This document shows positions 14,647 through 25,073 of a stretch of 40,736 bases of DNA, in pieces. The notes beneath the pieces were generated by a model that did not search any database, had not been told where the DNA came from, and saw only the letters and a list, made by a program, of their open reading frames with translations. Numbering within the stretch: position 1 is the stretch's first letter; each line of letters starts with the position of its first letter. The position numbers and the translations under genes were made by a program. The DNA is taken from contig DASZWD010000048.1 in the NCBI GenBank assembly GCA_035546775.1, forward strand, positions 1-40,736, given 5' to 3'. The stretch is from Acidimicrobiales bacterium. Its GTDB lineage: Bacteria > Actinomycetota > Acidimicrobiia > Acidimicrobiales > JACCXE01.

Positions 14647-16299
14647 ATGCCCGACGTGCGCTCGCCGAACGTCCTCGTGATGATTATGGACGACCTCGCC
14701 TACGGCGACCTCGCCTGCCACGGCAACCCGTACGTCAAGACGCCAAACCTCGACGCCCTGTACGCGCAGAGTGTGCGCTTCACCCGCTACGCCAGCGGGC
14801 CGATGTGCACACCGGCGCGCGCGTCGCTGATGACGGGCCGCTACCACCTGCGCACGCGCGCCATCGACACGTTCTGCGGGCGCTCGATGATCGATCCAAG
14901 TGAGGTAACGCTCGGCCACGTGTTGCAGGGCGCCGGCTACCGCACCGGTGCGTTCGGCAAGTGGCACCTCGGCGACGCGTACCCGATGCGCGCCTGTGAC
15001 CTCGGCTTCGACGAAACGCTCATGCACAACGCCGGTGGCATCGGGCAACCCGGCGACCACCGCGAGAACCACTGGCGCGAAGGCGAGGCGTACTTCGACC
15101 CCGTGCTGTTCCGCGACGGCCGGCCCGTGCGCACCGACGGCTACTGCACCGACGTGTTCGCCGACGCCACGATCGCCTTCATCGAGGCGCACCGCGACGA
15201 ACCGTATTTCGCCTACTTCGCCACCAATGCACCGCACACACCCCTCGAGGTTCCCGAGCAGTGGGTGGCGCCGTATCGCGGTGTGGTCTCCGAGACGTTC
15301 GCCCGCCTCTACGGCATGGTGACCAACATCGACTGGAACATCGGCCGCATCCTCGCGGCCGTCGACGACAACACCATCGTCGTGTACACCAGCGACCACG
15401 GACCCTGCCCCTCGGCGCGCGACTACACGCTGCCGCCCGAAGCGCAGGTGCGGTGGAACGCGGGGCTGCGGGGCGAGAAGGGCTCGCTCTACGACGGCGC
15501 GGTCAAGGTGCCGTTCTTCTGGCGCTGGCACAACGAGGTGGGTGACGACACGCGGATTGCGTCGCCCATCGACGTACTGCCCACGATCGCCGCGGCGGTG
15601 GGCGCGCCAATGCCCGCGGGCGTCGACGGCGTCGATCTCTTCGGCGAGCCCGTCGACCGCCACATCTATATGCAATGGCACCGCGGCAACACGCCCGAGC
15701 GGTATCGCAACTACGCGGTGATCACGCAGCAGCACAAGCTGTACCGCCCGGAGCCGAACAAGGCCGATGAGCTGTACGACCTCGAGGCCGACCCGGGCGA
15801 GCGCAACGACATCGCGGCCGAGAACACCGAACTCGTCGCCGCCCTGCGGGCCGACTACGACGCCTGGTTCGACGACATCTGCGCCACGCGTCCCGAACCG
15901 TTCGCCGCGCCGCGCATCGTGATCGGCGCGCCCGGCGAGGACACCGTCACCCTCACCCGCCAGGACTGGCGCATCGACGACTCGCTGGCCGACATGGGTG
16001 AGCTGGCGGGCTGGATGGGCACGACGGCGGGATGGTGGGAGATCACGGTCGCGCACGCCACCACCGCGCGTGTCGAGGTGCGCCTCGAGCCCTTCGTGTG
16101 GTCGCGTCCCGACATCCACGGCGCGGTCAACCTGCGCGTCGGTGACGCCACCTACACGACGCCCTGGGTGTTGCAGTGCACCAAGTACGACTTCGCCGTC
16201 GACCTGCCGGCCGGCGACACCACAATCGAAGCCTTCGCCGACGGTGGTCCGACGGGCCGCCGCTCGGCGCTCTACGTCGACCTGATCAAGGAGCACTAA
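14647..16299 (+). CDS. Sulfatase (alkaline-phosphatase superfamily, formylglycine type), cytoplasmic
   Basis: A 550-residue sulfatase. The catalytic signature is intact: Cys54 in MCTPARASLMTGRY is the residue oxidised to formylglycine. Metal ligands Asp15/Asp16 (MIMDDLAYGD) and the Asp-His pair in YTSDHGP are present, as is the GKWHLG motif. The C-terminal ~100 residues (from about 450) form an extra beta-rich part. It has no signal peptide, and upstream in-frame ATGs do not provide one, so it should act on sulfate esters inside the cell. It starts 13 bp from the divergent fucD and is translationally coupled (TAATG) to the acylpyruvase-type hydrolase, which suggests desulfation of a sulfated fucose or fuconate. 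A formylglycine-generating enzyme is not in the window. Confidence 0.9.
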   Translation: MPDVRSPNVLVMIMDDLAYGDLACHGNPYVKTPNLDALYAQSVRFTRYASGPMCTPARASLMTGRYHLRTRAIDTFCGRSMIDPSEVTLGHVLQGAGYRTGAFGKWHLGDAYPMRACDLGFDETLMHNAGGIGQPGDHRENHWREGEAYFDPVLFRDGRPVRTDGYCTDVFADATIAFIEAHRDEPYFAYFATNAPHTPLEVPEQWVAPYRGVVSETFARLYGMVTNIDWNIGRILAAVDDNTIVVYTSDHGPCPSARDYTLPPEAQVRWNAGLRGEKGSLYDGAVKVPFFWRWHNEVGDDTRIASPIDVLPTIAAAVGAPMPAGVDGVDLFGEPVDRHIYMQWHRGNTPERYRNYAVITQQHKLYRPEPNKADELYDLEADPGERNDIAAENTELVAALRADYDAWFDDICATRPEPFAAPRIVIGAPGEDTVTLTRQDWRIDDSLADMGELAGWMGTTAGWWEITVAHATTARVEVRLEPFVWSRPDIHGAVNLRVGDATYTTPWVLQCTKYDFAVDLPAGDTTIEAFADGGPTGRRSALYVDLIKEH

Positions 16300-16967
16300 T
16301 GGCACGAGTTGCCTTCACCGACATCGCCCCGCCGAGCAAGGTGCTCGCCATCGGCCTCAACTACGCCGACCACGCCCGCGAGTCGGGCATGGAGCCGCCG
16401 AAGTCGCCGCTGATCTTCGTCAAGACCAACAACAGCATCTGTTACGACGGTGACCCGATCCGCTGGGCGGCCGCCGACTCGTCGCAGGTCGACTACGAAG
16501 CCGAACTCGCCGTGATCATTGGGACCAAGGCGCGCCGCGTCAGCGAGGCCGACGCCCTGAGCTACGTCTTCGGCTACACGTGCTGCAACGACGTCTCCGC
16601 CCGCGACGCCCAGTTCGGCGACCAGCAGTGGGTGCGGGGCAAGTCGTTCGACACGTTTTGCCCGCTTGGTCCCTCCATCGTCACCGCCGACGAGATCCCC
16701 GATCCGCAGAACCTGGCGATCAAGTGCCGCGTCAACGGCGAGACGCTGCAGGACTCCAACACGTCCGAGATGATCTTCGGCGTCGCCGAGTTGATCGCCT
16801 ACTGCTCGCGTTTCATGACACTGGAAGTCGGCGACATCATCGCGACGGGCACGCCCTTCGGTGTCGGCTTCTCCCGTACGCCGCCGATCTACCTGACCGA
16901 CGGCGACGTGTGCGAGGTCGACATCGAGAAAATCGGCGTGCTGACGAATCCCGTCGTGGTGGACTGA
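16299..16967 (+). CDS. Fumarylacetoacetate hydrolase family protein, candidate 2,4-diketo-3-deoxy-L-fuconate hydrolase
   Basis: A 222-residue FAH-superfamily C-C hydrolase, close to the minimal catalytic domain length. Typical motifs are IGLNYADHARESG near the N-terminus, the metal-binding DYEAELAVIIG, FGYTCCNDVSARDAQ, KSFDTFCPLGP and the C-terminal GDIIATGTPFGVGF. In the non-phosphorylating L-fucose pathway a FAH-family enzyme cleaves the diketo acid to pyruvate and L-lactate, and the position directly behind the sulfatase and opposite fucD makes that the best guess. Acylpyruvase activity is the alternative. The ATG overlaps the sulfatase TAA. Confidence 0.87.
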   Translation: MARVAFTDIAPPSKVLAIGLNYADHARESGMEPPKSPLIFVKTNNSICYDGDPIRWAAADSSQVDYEAELAVIIGTKARRVSEADALSYVFGYTCCNDVSARDAQFGDQQWVRGKSFDTFCPLGPSIVTADEIPDPQNLAIKCRVNGETLQDSNTSEMIFGVAELIAYCSRFMTLEVGDIIATGTPFGVGFSRTPPIYLTDGDVCEVDIEKIGVLTNPVVVD

Positions 16968-16971
16968 GGGT

Positions 16972-17520
16972 GTGCACGTAGGGGCGGACGAACTGGCGGC
17001 GGGGCTCGGCTACATCCGGGAGTCGCCCACCGACGCCGGCACGCTCGACCTCATCGTGCGCCGGCCGGCGCTCGGCGAGCGTGAGGTGCTCGAGGAAGGT
17101 CAGCTCGATCTCGCCGTCGGCCTCGTCGGCGACACCTGGTCGGTGCGTCCGAGTTCGAGCACGCCCGACGGCTCACCGCATCCCGAGGCGCAGCTCAACA
17201 TCATGAACGCCCGGGTCGCGCAACTCGTCGCCGGCTCGGTGGACCGTTGGCCTCTCGCCGGCGACCAGCTCTACGTCGACTTCGACCTCAGCACCCAGCA
17301 CCTGCCGGCGGGATCGCGTCTCGCCGTCGGCGACGCCGTCATCGAGATCACCGCCAAGCCGCATCGCGGCTGCAAGAAGTTCACCGAACGCTTCGGCGCC
17401 GAAGCCACCCGCTTCATCAACACCGGCCCGGGCATCGCCCTCAACCTCCGCGGCCGCAACGCCCGCGTCGTCCAACCCGGCACGATCCGCCGCGGCGACC
17501 ACGTCACCCGCCTCTCCTAA
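16972..17520 (+). CDS. MOSC-domain protein
   Basis: A 182-residue protein consisting mainly of a MOSC domain, the beta-barrel found at the C-terminus of molybdenum-cofactor sulfurases and in molybdenum-dependent reductases. The conserved cysteine is in KPHRGCKKFTERFG, with NLRGRNARVVQPGTIRRGD closing the domain. MOSC proteins are thought to handle sulfur or carry molybdenum cofactor; this one has no fused partner domain. The GTG start lies 4 bp after the hydrolase stop, making it the third gene of the sulfatase operon. A link to sulfur released from sulfated sugar is speculative. A strong terminator follows. Confidence 0.8.
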   Translation: MHVGADELAAGLGYIRESPTDAGTLDLIVRRPALGEREVLEEGQLDLAVGLVGDTWSVRPSSSTPDGSPHPEAQLNIMNARVAQLVAGSVDRWPLAGDQLYVDFDLSTQHLPAGSRLAVGDAVIEITAKPHRGCKKFTERFGAEATRFINTGPGIALNLRGRNARVVQPGTIRRGDHVTRLS

Positions 17521-17588
17521 CTGCAACGCGACGATGCCGTTGGTGTGGTTGACCGGTGTTCGCGGACGACCGGGCATTCCTGCGGACG

Positions 17589-17627
17589 TTGGGCTCTGGC
17601 GGTCGCACAGCGACCGCCAGAGCCCAA
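17589..17627. terminator. Strong bidirectional intrinsic terminator
   Basis: A perfect 18-bp inverted repeat: TTGGGCTCTGGCGGTCGC (17589-17606), loop ACA, and the exact complement at 17610-17627. It lies between the convergent MOSC and SDR genes and can serve both. There is no long U-run on either side (only AAAG/CTTT-like flanks), as is common for actinobacterial terminators. Confidence 0.85.
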
Positions 17628-17647
17628 AGAGCCGGATCGCGCCGCTC

Positions 17648-18385
17648 TCAGACGACGGTCATGCCGCCGTCGATGACGAGTGACGAACCCGTCATGAACG
17701 ACGCGTCGTCCGACGCCAGGTACAGGATCGCTTTCGCGACCTCGGTCGGCTGACCGAGGCGACCGAGTGGCTGCCGCGCCACCAGGCGCTCGCGCGCCAG
17801 GGCGGGATCGTCGGCCTGATCCAGCAGCCGGCCGACCCACGGCGAGTCGACGGTGCCGGGGCATACGCAGTTGCAGCGCACGCCCGTGCCGGCGTACTGG
17901 ACGGCCACCTGCTGGGTCAGCGAGATGACGGCGCCCTTGGTGGCGCAGTAGGCGGCGCGATCGCGCAGGCCCATCATCCCGGCAACCGACGCGGTGTTGA
18001 CGATGACGCCGTGCGCCCGCTCCAGCATCGAGGGCAACGCCGCCTTGATGCCCAAGAACACGCCGCGCACGTTGACGGCGAAGAGCTTTTCCCACTCGTC
18101 GAGCGAGCAGCCGAGCACGTCGTGCACCGAACCGATACCGGCGTTGTTGCACAGGATGTCGATGTGGCCGAACTCCTCGATCGCCGCCGCGGCCATCGAG
18201 TTGACGTCGGACTCGTTCGACACGTCGGCTTTGAAGGCGGACGCGCCCGCCGGAACATTCGTGGGGTCGACGTCGGCGCCCAAGACGCGGGCGCCTTCTT
18301 CCATCAGCAGCCGGGTGATTTCCGAACCGATGCCGGATGCGGCGCCGGTGACGACAGCGGTGCGACCTTCAAAGCGCGGATTCAC
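17648..18385 (-). CDS. Short-chain dehydrogenase/reductase (SDR), classical
   Basis: A 245-residue classical SDR: cofactor motif TGAASGIG (13-20), NNAG (80-83), catalytic Ser133, Tyr146 and Lys150 (YCATK), and the C-terminal MTGSSLVIDGGMTVV. Asp37 at the end of strand 2 (VLGADVD) favours NAD over NADP. The GTG start overlaps the 3' end of pgl by 17 bp, so it is the last gene of the pentose phosphate operon. Its family includes glucose 1-dehydrogenases and 2-keto-3-deoxy-L-fuconate dehydrogenases. The neighbouring fucose cluster lacks that dehydrogenase and this gene could supply it, but it lies on a separate transcript beyond a terminator. Confidence 0.87.
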   Translation of the reverse strand: MNPRFEGRTAVVTGAASGIGSEITRLLMEEGARVLGADVDPTNVPAGASAFKADVSNESDVNSMAAAAIEEFGHIDILCNNAGIGSVHDVLGCSLDEWEKLFAVNVRGVFLGIKAALPSMLERAHGVIVNTASVAGMMGLRDRAAYCATKGAVISLTQQVAVQYAGTGVRCNCVCPGTVDSPWVGRLLDQADDPALARERLVARQPLGRLGQPTEVAKAILYLASDDASFMTGSSLVIDGGMTVV

Positions 18386-19031
18386 CTACCAACCATTCCA
18401 CGCGCGGGGCGCGGACGTACGCAGCGGGCACCGACGGGTCGCCGGCGCGCACGCGGGCGAGCGCGTCGCGTTTGGCTTCGCCGTCGACGGTGACCAGCAC
18501 GAGGTCGCCGAGCGCGATGCCGGCGAAGGTGAGCGTTCGCCGCGGGTGGAAGTTGTGGCCGAGCGGGTCCTCGTTGTCGACGACGTAGCGGTCGATCGGC
18601 GCGTCGAGTCCGGCCGACTGCGGGAACAACGACGCCGTGTGGCCGTCGGGACCGAGGCCGAGATGGATCACGTCGAAGGGCGCGGCAGCGCGCACCAAGG
18701 CGTCGTACTCGTCGGCCGTCGACTCGACCCGCATGGGGAACACACCCCGGATCGGTGGCAGGCGGTTGATCAGTGCTTGACGCACCAGCAGTTCGTTGGA
18801 GTCGGGATGCCGGCGCGGGACAAGCCGCTCGTCGCCCCAGTAGACGTCGACCAGCGACCAGTCGATGACGTCGCGGGCGTGGGCGGCGAGGTGCTCGTAA
18901 CACCGGCGCGCCAGGTCGCCACCGGACACCACGAGACTGAAAAACGCCCGTGGCCGGTCGCGCCAGGCATCCACGACGCGGCTCACGAAACAGTCGGCTA
19001 CATCGTCGACGACGCGTAGCTCGCCGTACAC
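18369..19031 (-). CDS. pgl: 6-phosphogluconolactonase
   Basis: A 220-residue protein of the NagB/6PGL fold that hydrolyses 6-phosphogluconolactone, step two of the oxidative pentose phosphate pathway. Key motifs are FFSLVVSGGDLAR, WSLVDVYWGDERLVPRRHPDSNE and FDVIHLGLGPDGHTASLFPQS, all diagnostic of Pgl. SGGDLA replaces the more common SGGSTP, a conservative variation. The GTG at 19031 comes one base after the zwf stop, which sets the start and implies translational coupling. Confidence 0.93.
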   Translation of the reverse strand: MYGELRVVDDVADCFVSRVVDAWRDRPRAFFSLVVSGGDLARRCYEHLAAHARDVIDWSLVDVYWGDERLVPRRHPDSNELLVRQALINRLPPIRGVFPMRVESTADEYDALVRAAAPFDVIHLGLGPDGHTASLFPQSAGLDAPIDRYVVDNEDPLGHNFHPRRTLTFAGIALGDLVLVTVDGEAKRDALARVRAGDPSVPAAYVRAPRVEWLVGESAL

Positions 19032-19032
19032 G

Positions 19033-21446
<2,414 letters not shown>

Positions 21447-22808
21447 CTAGTTGATCTCCGCAAAGTCGTCGGCCGCGACGCGCAGCACGCGGCGACCGTG
21501 CTGCACGAGGCTCTGGTGGTCGCCGATCGCTTGCGCGTCGATGAGCGTGGCGAAGTCGTACCCGAATCCCGGAATCGGCAACGACGGTCGGGGCGAGCGT
21601 GGGACGATCTGCACCACGACCACGGTGTTCGGACCGCCCTTGTGCAGCTGCCCGGTCGAGTGCAAGAAGCGTGGGCCGAAGCCGGCGGTCACCGCCACGC
21701 CGCCGAGCGCGTCGCCGATCCGGTGACGCGTCTGGTCGAGGCCGAACGAGTCGCCGTAGGGCATGTAAGCCTGCAGCGACACGTAGTCGCCGGGTTGGAC
21801 CTCCGTGCGCAGCCAGTCGATCACGCCGTCGGCCGGCGCCGTCTCCAACGTCGGCAACGGCAGCGCGTCGAGGACGCGCTGGGTGTTGGCCTTGCTCTCG
21901 GCCACGTTCGGTTCGTCGAACGGGTCGACGGCAATGGCGTGACCGGCAGCGGCCGTCGCCAACTCCCACCACACGAAGGCGCGCCCGAGGTCTTCGGGCG
22001 ACGACAGCGTCACCGTCATCTCGTGGCGGTCAGGTCCGTGTTCGGGTTCCGTCGTCGGAACGGGCACGACGCCCTTGCCGTGCTTGCCCAAGCTCTCGGC
22101 GATCAGCTGCTCGACCCACAACCCGAACTCGCTGTAGGCCTCGGGCACCCGGATCGTCGCCTTGTCCTGCCCGGCCAAGGCGGCAGCGCCCATGTCGAGG
22201 CCGTGCTGCACCGCGTCGACGGCGTCGACGCTCGCGGCCGCCTCGAGCAGCGCGGCAACGTCGTAGCCGAGGAGCGCGGCGGGCACGAGACCGAAATACG
22301 ACAGCACCGAGTACCGCCCGCCGATGTTCGGGTCGTTGCGGAACACACGACTGAACCGGCGCTCGGTGGCGAGGGCGTCGAGCCCGGTGCCGGGATCGGT
22401 GATGGCGACGTAGCGCGCCGGGTCGGGCTGGCGTTCCCAGCAGCGCGCCAGCAACGTCTGCACTTCGAGCGTGCCGCCGGACTTCGACGACACGAGGATC
22501 AGCGCGTCCGACAAGTCCTCGGTGGCGGCGGCGACCGTCGAGGGCTCGGTGGTGTCGAGCACCGTGAGGTGGTCGCTGAAGATGGCGGCGCGCAGTACTT
22601 CGGGCCCGAGCGAGGAGCCGCCCATGCCGAGCAGCACGACGCGGGAGCGCTCGACGCTGTCGGCCCACGCCCGCAGCTCAGTGGCCTCCGCCGCCAACCG
22701 CTCGGCGATCGTGAGCCACCCGAGGCGGGTGTCGGCCACGTTGGGTGACGGCCACAGCGCGGTGTCGCCACTCAGGAGCTGCTTGGCAATTTGAGCCGCA
22801 TCGTCCAT
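21447..22808 (-). CDS. pgi: Glucose-6-phosphate isomerase-like protein
   Basis: A 453-residue SIS-fold isomerase interconverting glucose 6-phosphate and fructose 6-phosphate. Phosphate-binding motifs are LGMGGSSLGPEVL and SSKSGGTLEV; the C-terminal AGFGPRFLHSTGQLHKGGPNT is typical of the Pgi half of transaldolase-Pgi fusion proteins. The protein is shorter than the classical ~550-residue Pgi and has no transaldolase part. The ATG at 22808 is preceded 7 bp upstream by a -10 TACGTT on the minus strand. First gene of the pentose phosphate operon. Confidence 0.92.
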   Translation of the reverse strand: MDDAAQIAKQLLSGDTALWPSPNVADTRLGWLTIAERLAAEATELRAWADSVERSRVVLLGMGGSSLGPEVLRAAIFSDHLTVLDTTEPSTVAAATEDLSDALILVSSKSGGTLEVQTLLARCWERQPDPARYVAITDPGTGLDALATERRFSRVFRNDPNIGGRYSVLSYFGLVPAALLGYDVAALLEAAASVDAVDAVQHGLDMGAAALAGQDKATIRVPEAYSEFGLWVEQLIAESLGKHGKGVVPVPTTEPEHGPDRHEMTVTLSSPEDLGRAFVWWELATAAAGHAIAVDPFDEPNVAESKANTQRVLDALPLPTLETAPADGVIDWLRTEVQPGDYVSLQAYMPYGDSFGLDQTRHRIGDALGGVAVTAGFGPRFLHSTGQLHKGGPNTVVVVQIVPRSPRPSLPIPGFGYDFATLIDAQAIGDHQSLVQHGRRVLRVAADDFAEIN

Positions 22809-22815
22809 GACGGTG

Positions 22816-22825
22816 AACGTACCCT
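22816..22825. promoter_or_regulatory. Overlapping back-to-back -10 elements driving pgi (minus) and the dioxygenase (plus)
   Basis: AACGTACCCT contains TACGTT on the minus strand (22821-22816, 7 bp from the pgi ATG) and TACCCT on the plus strand (22820-22825, 6 bp from the ATG at 22832). The two hexamers share the TA at 22820-22821. With a 23-bp divergent gap both transcripts would be leaderless. -35 sequences are weak and would lie inside the opposite gene. Confidence 0.5.
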
Positions 22826-22831
22826 CCGCGC

Positions 22832-23704
22832 ATGGCCTATGAATTCGCGGACGCGGCGCGCCAGTGGCAGGAAGAAGGTTGGGCCCTCGTGGAGGGGCTC
22901 GTGCCGACCGACGACGTCGACGCCGTCGCCCCTGAACTCGAGCGCCTCTACGCCGAGGACACCTTCGACGACTACAACCGCGCCAGCCGCTACGGGGACG
23001 GGACGCCGGTGGGCAAGCAGTTCCGGGGCAGCCAATTCGACGGGATGCGCGGGTTTCCCGTGCACGGCGGGCGCCGGCTCAACGACCTGTTCGTGCACCC
23101 GCGCATCGTCGAGTTCGCCCGCCATGCGCTCGCCGACGACGACCTGCGCGTCTACCAAGGGGCGGTGTGGGGCAAGTGGGCGGGCGCGATCAACTACGAG
23201 CAGCCGATCCACCAGGACGGCAATCACTCGCTGATCCCGGCGCGCATGGAGCCGGGTTACTGGCACATGGAGGCGTTCCTGTTCCTGTCCGACGTGGACG
23301 AGGACTGCGCCCCACCGCGGCTGGTGCCGCGCAGCCGGTCGAAGGTTTCCTACGACGAGTTGTACGAGCACGAAGTCGTCGCCACGGCCAAGCGGGGCAC
23401 GCTGCTGGCGTACCGCTCCGACGTGTGGCACCGCGGCACCGATTTCGCGCGGGCGGACGCGTCGCGGTTCGTGATCGTCGTCGGCTACCGGCCGGCGGCC
23501 GCCGAGTGGTTCAGCTACGACGCCTACGGTCGCCTCGGCAACGACCCGACGTTCGCCCGCTTCGCCCGCGGCAAGACCCCCGAAGAGCTGGCGCTGTTCT
23601 CGATCCCGCGCCCGGGGCACCCCTACTGGAACGCGGCGATGGTCGACGCCTTCGAGGCGAAATATCCCGGGCTCGACGTGACGCCCTGGCGCGCCGCGCT
23701 CTAG
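22832..23704 (+). CDS. Phytanoyl-CoA dioxygenase (PhyH) family, Fe(II)/2-oxoglutarate dioxygenase
   Basis: A 290-residue double-stranded beta-helix oxygenase. The iron-binding facial triad is visible: His127 and Asp129 (in IHQDGN) and His200 (DVWHRGTDF), with Arg212 (ASRFVIVVGYR) placed to bind 2-oxoglutarate. LVPRSRSK is the usual segment between. PhyH-family enzymes hydroxylate lipids, antibiotics and osmolytes, and the substrate here cannot be deduced. It is divergent from pgi across a 23-bp gap and convergent with the PPOX gene with stops overlapping through CTAG. Confidence 0.9.
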   Translation: MAYEFADAARQWQEEGWALVEGLVPTDDVDAVAPELERLYAEDTFDDYNRASRYGDGTPVGKQFRGSQFDGMRGFPVHGGRRLNDLFVHPRIVEFARHALADDDLRVYQGAVWGKWAGAINYEQPIHQDGNHSLIPARMEPGYWHMEAFLFLSDVDEDCAPPRLVPRSRSKVSYDELYEHEVVATAKRGTLLAYRSDVWHRGTDFARADASRFVIVVGYRPAAAEWFSYDAYGRLGNDPTFARFARGKTPEELALFSIPRPGHPYWNAAMVDAFEAKYPGLDVTPWRAAL

Positions 23705-24132
23705 TAGCCGCTGACGTTGGCCAGCGCGACGGTCTTGGTCGGCGTGATGCGGACGAGCAGTTCGCCGTCGACGCCGTTGCGCTGCCCGAATTCTGCGGCG
23801 CGCTCGGCGCCCATGTAGCGGCCGCCGATCTTCGTGGCCCACGCCACGAGGTCGTCGAGGTCACGCGAGACGACGGCGGTGCCCTTCACCATCACGAAGG
23901 AGTACGGCGGCGCCTGGTCGTCGACCACCATCGAGACGCGGCCGTCGCGCAGCAGCGCCTTGCCCTTGAGTGAGGATTCGTGGGTCGTGAAGACGATGTC
24001 GTCGCCGTCGAGCACGAACCAGATCGGCGTCACGTGGGGCGAGCCGTCCTGCATCGTCGTTGCCAGCTTCCCGGTGCGCGTGCCCTCGGAGAGGAAGGCG
24101 CGGCGCGCGTCGTCATTCATCGGAGCGGCCAT
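23701..24132 (-). CDS. PPOX-class (pyridoxamine oxidase fold) F420/FMN-dependent protein
   Basis: A 143-residue split-barrel flavin/F420-binding protein. GKLATTMQDGSPHVTPIWFVLDGDDIVFTTH and the following KGKALLRDGRVSMVVDD are the classic pattern of the actinobacterial PPOX class, many of which use F420 or bind heme or biliverdin. Start: ATG 24132 is favoured over ATG 24120 because a -10 TACGGT (24146-24141) lies 8 bp upstream, suiting a leaderless mRNA. Substrate unknown. Confidence 0.87.
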   Translation of the reverse strand: MAAPMNDDARRAFLSEGTRTGKLATTMQDGSPHVTPIWFVLDGDDIVFTTHESSLKGKALLRDGRVSMVVDDQAPPYSFVMVKGTAVVSRDLDDLVAWATKIGGRYMGAERAAEFGQRNGVDGELLVRITPTKTVALANVSGY

Positions 24133-24140
24133 CGCCCGAG

Positions 24141-24146
24141 ACCGTA
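24141..24146 (-). promoter_or_regulatory. -10 element of the PPOX gene
   Basis: On the minus strand TACGGT lies 8 bp before the ATG at 24132, matching TANNNT. No clear -35 is seen. It sits in the 61-bp gap after the M15 peptidase stop. Confidence 0.4.
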
Positions 24147-24193
24147 ACCCCGGGCGCCTGCCTGGGTGGCTTGAGTTCGGACGACGCACGCGC

Positions 24194-25027
24194 CTAGTGA
24201 CCAGTGGCGGTGAAGTGCATCCGGTCGACGGGGCTGCGCCAGGCGCCGCCCCAGCTCCAGCCGATTGACGCGAAGGCGCGCTGGACGACGTCGCCGGCGT
24301 AGACCATGCCGGGTCGATGGTTGGAGCGATCGAGGTAGGCCGACGCCAGTTCCGGCAGCACGATGTCACCCTTGCTGTAGGGGTTCTGGAACGGGTTGAC
24401 GTCGATGGCGAGGCCGCTGGCGTGGGCCGAGAAGCTGGAAGTACCGCGGGAGTTTCGGCACACGAAGCCCGCCGTGTTGTTGCCGTCGCCCGTCGGGGGG
24501 GCGTCGAGATCGGCCGTGGTAGGCAGGCGCATTTCCTCGATCGGAAAACGGTGGGCGAACAAGGTGGCGAACACCTGCACCACGTTGTTCGCTTGTGACT
24601 GGTTGACGACCAGCTCTCCCGTGTGGGCGCGATCGTCGAAGCCCCAAAACGACACCGTCAGATATCGCAGCTCGCTCAGGGTGACGGGGCATCCGTCGTG
24701 ATACGTCTCACCCATGCGGGTCCGGATCGCGTCACTGATCGGGCTGATGGTGGAGGCAAACGCACCCGACGACGGCGGCGGCAGCAGGTCCTTGGTCGGT
24801 AAGCGGCGGTCGACCAACGGCGCCGGCGTCGGCAGCATCTCGCCTAGCCCGTCGGGTCGCAGTGGCAAGGCGGTGGCTCCCACCACCCAGGCGGCGGTCG
24901 TCGTCGTGGTGGACGCCGGAGCGGTCGTCACGCGTGTCGACGTGGACGTCGCCGTCGAAGTCCCGCCGCGCCCGCACCCTCCGAGTCCCATCGCGATCAC
25001 CAAGAGGACGGCGACGGGGACGCGCAC
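24194..25027 (-). CDS. M15-family D,D-carboxypeptidase-like lipoprotein
   Basis: A 277-residue exported peptidase. The N-terminus is a lipoprotein signal with lipobox LGGC (Cys18), then a Thr-rich linker (20-45). The catalytic domain carries zinc ligands His202 and Asp209 (in SAHASGLAIDVNPF) and His271 (in DRMHF), with WGGAWRSPVDRMHF typical of M15C peptidoglycan L-Ala-D-Glu or D,D-peptidases. The GTG at 25027 is chosen because it begins right at the signal peptide and a -10 TACCAT lies 6 bp upstream; a longer frame from 25111 adds a non-hydrophobic leader. It is divergent from the metal importer and its upstream region includes the Zur-like box, but that box is 54 bp away from this start, so control by it is uncertain. 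Confidence 0.85.
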   Translation of the reverse strand: MRVPVAVLLVIAMGLGGCGRGGTSTATSTSTRVTTAPASTTTTTAAWVVGATALPLRPDGLGEMLPTPAPLVDRRLPTKDLLPPPSSGAFASTISPISDAIRTRMGETYHDGCPVTLSELRYLTVSFWGFDDRAHTGELVVNQSQANNVVQVFATLFAHRFPIEEMRLPTTADLDAPPTGDGNNTAGFVCRNSRGTSSFSAHASGLAIDVNPFQNPYSKGDIVLPELASAYLDRSNHRPGMVYAGDVVQRAFASIGWSWGGAWRSPVDRMHFTATGH

Positions 25028-25033
25028 CGCCGG

Positions 25034-25039
25034 ATGGTA
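25034..25039 (-). promoter_or_regulatory. -10 element of the M15 peptidase gene
   Basis: TACCAT on the minus strand lies 6 bp before the GTG at 25027, the leaderless geometry seen at several genes here. No good -35. Confidence 0.45.
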
Positions 25040-25073
25040 CCCAGAGGGATTGTTCCCCCATCCGCGCCCCAGC

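Noticed and set aside
17648-18385. Firm naming of the SDR as 2-keto-3-deoxy-L-fuconate dehydrogenase
   Set aside because: It is transcribed with the pentose phosphate genes and separated from the fucose cluster by a strong terminator; SDR motifs alone do not set the substrate.
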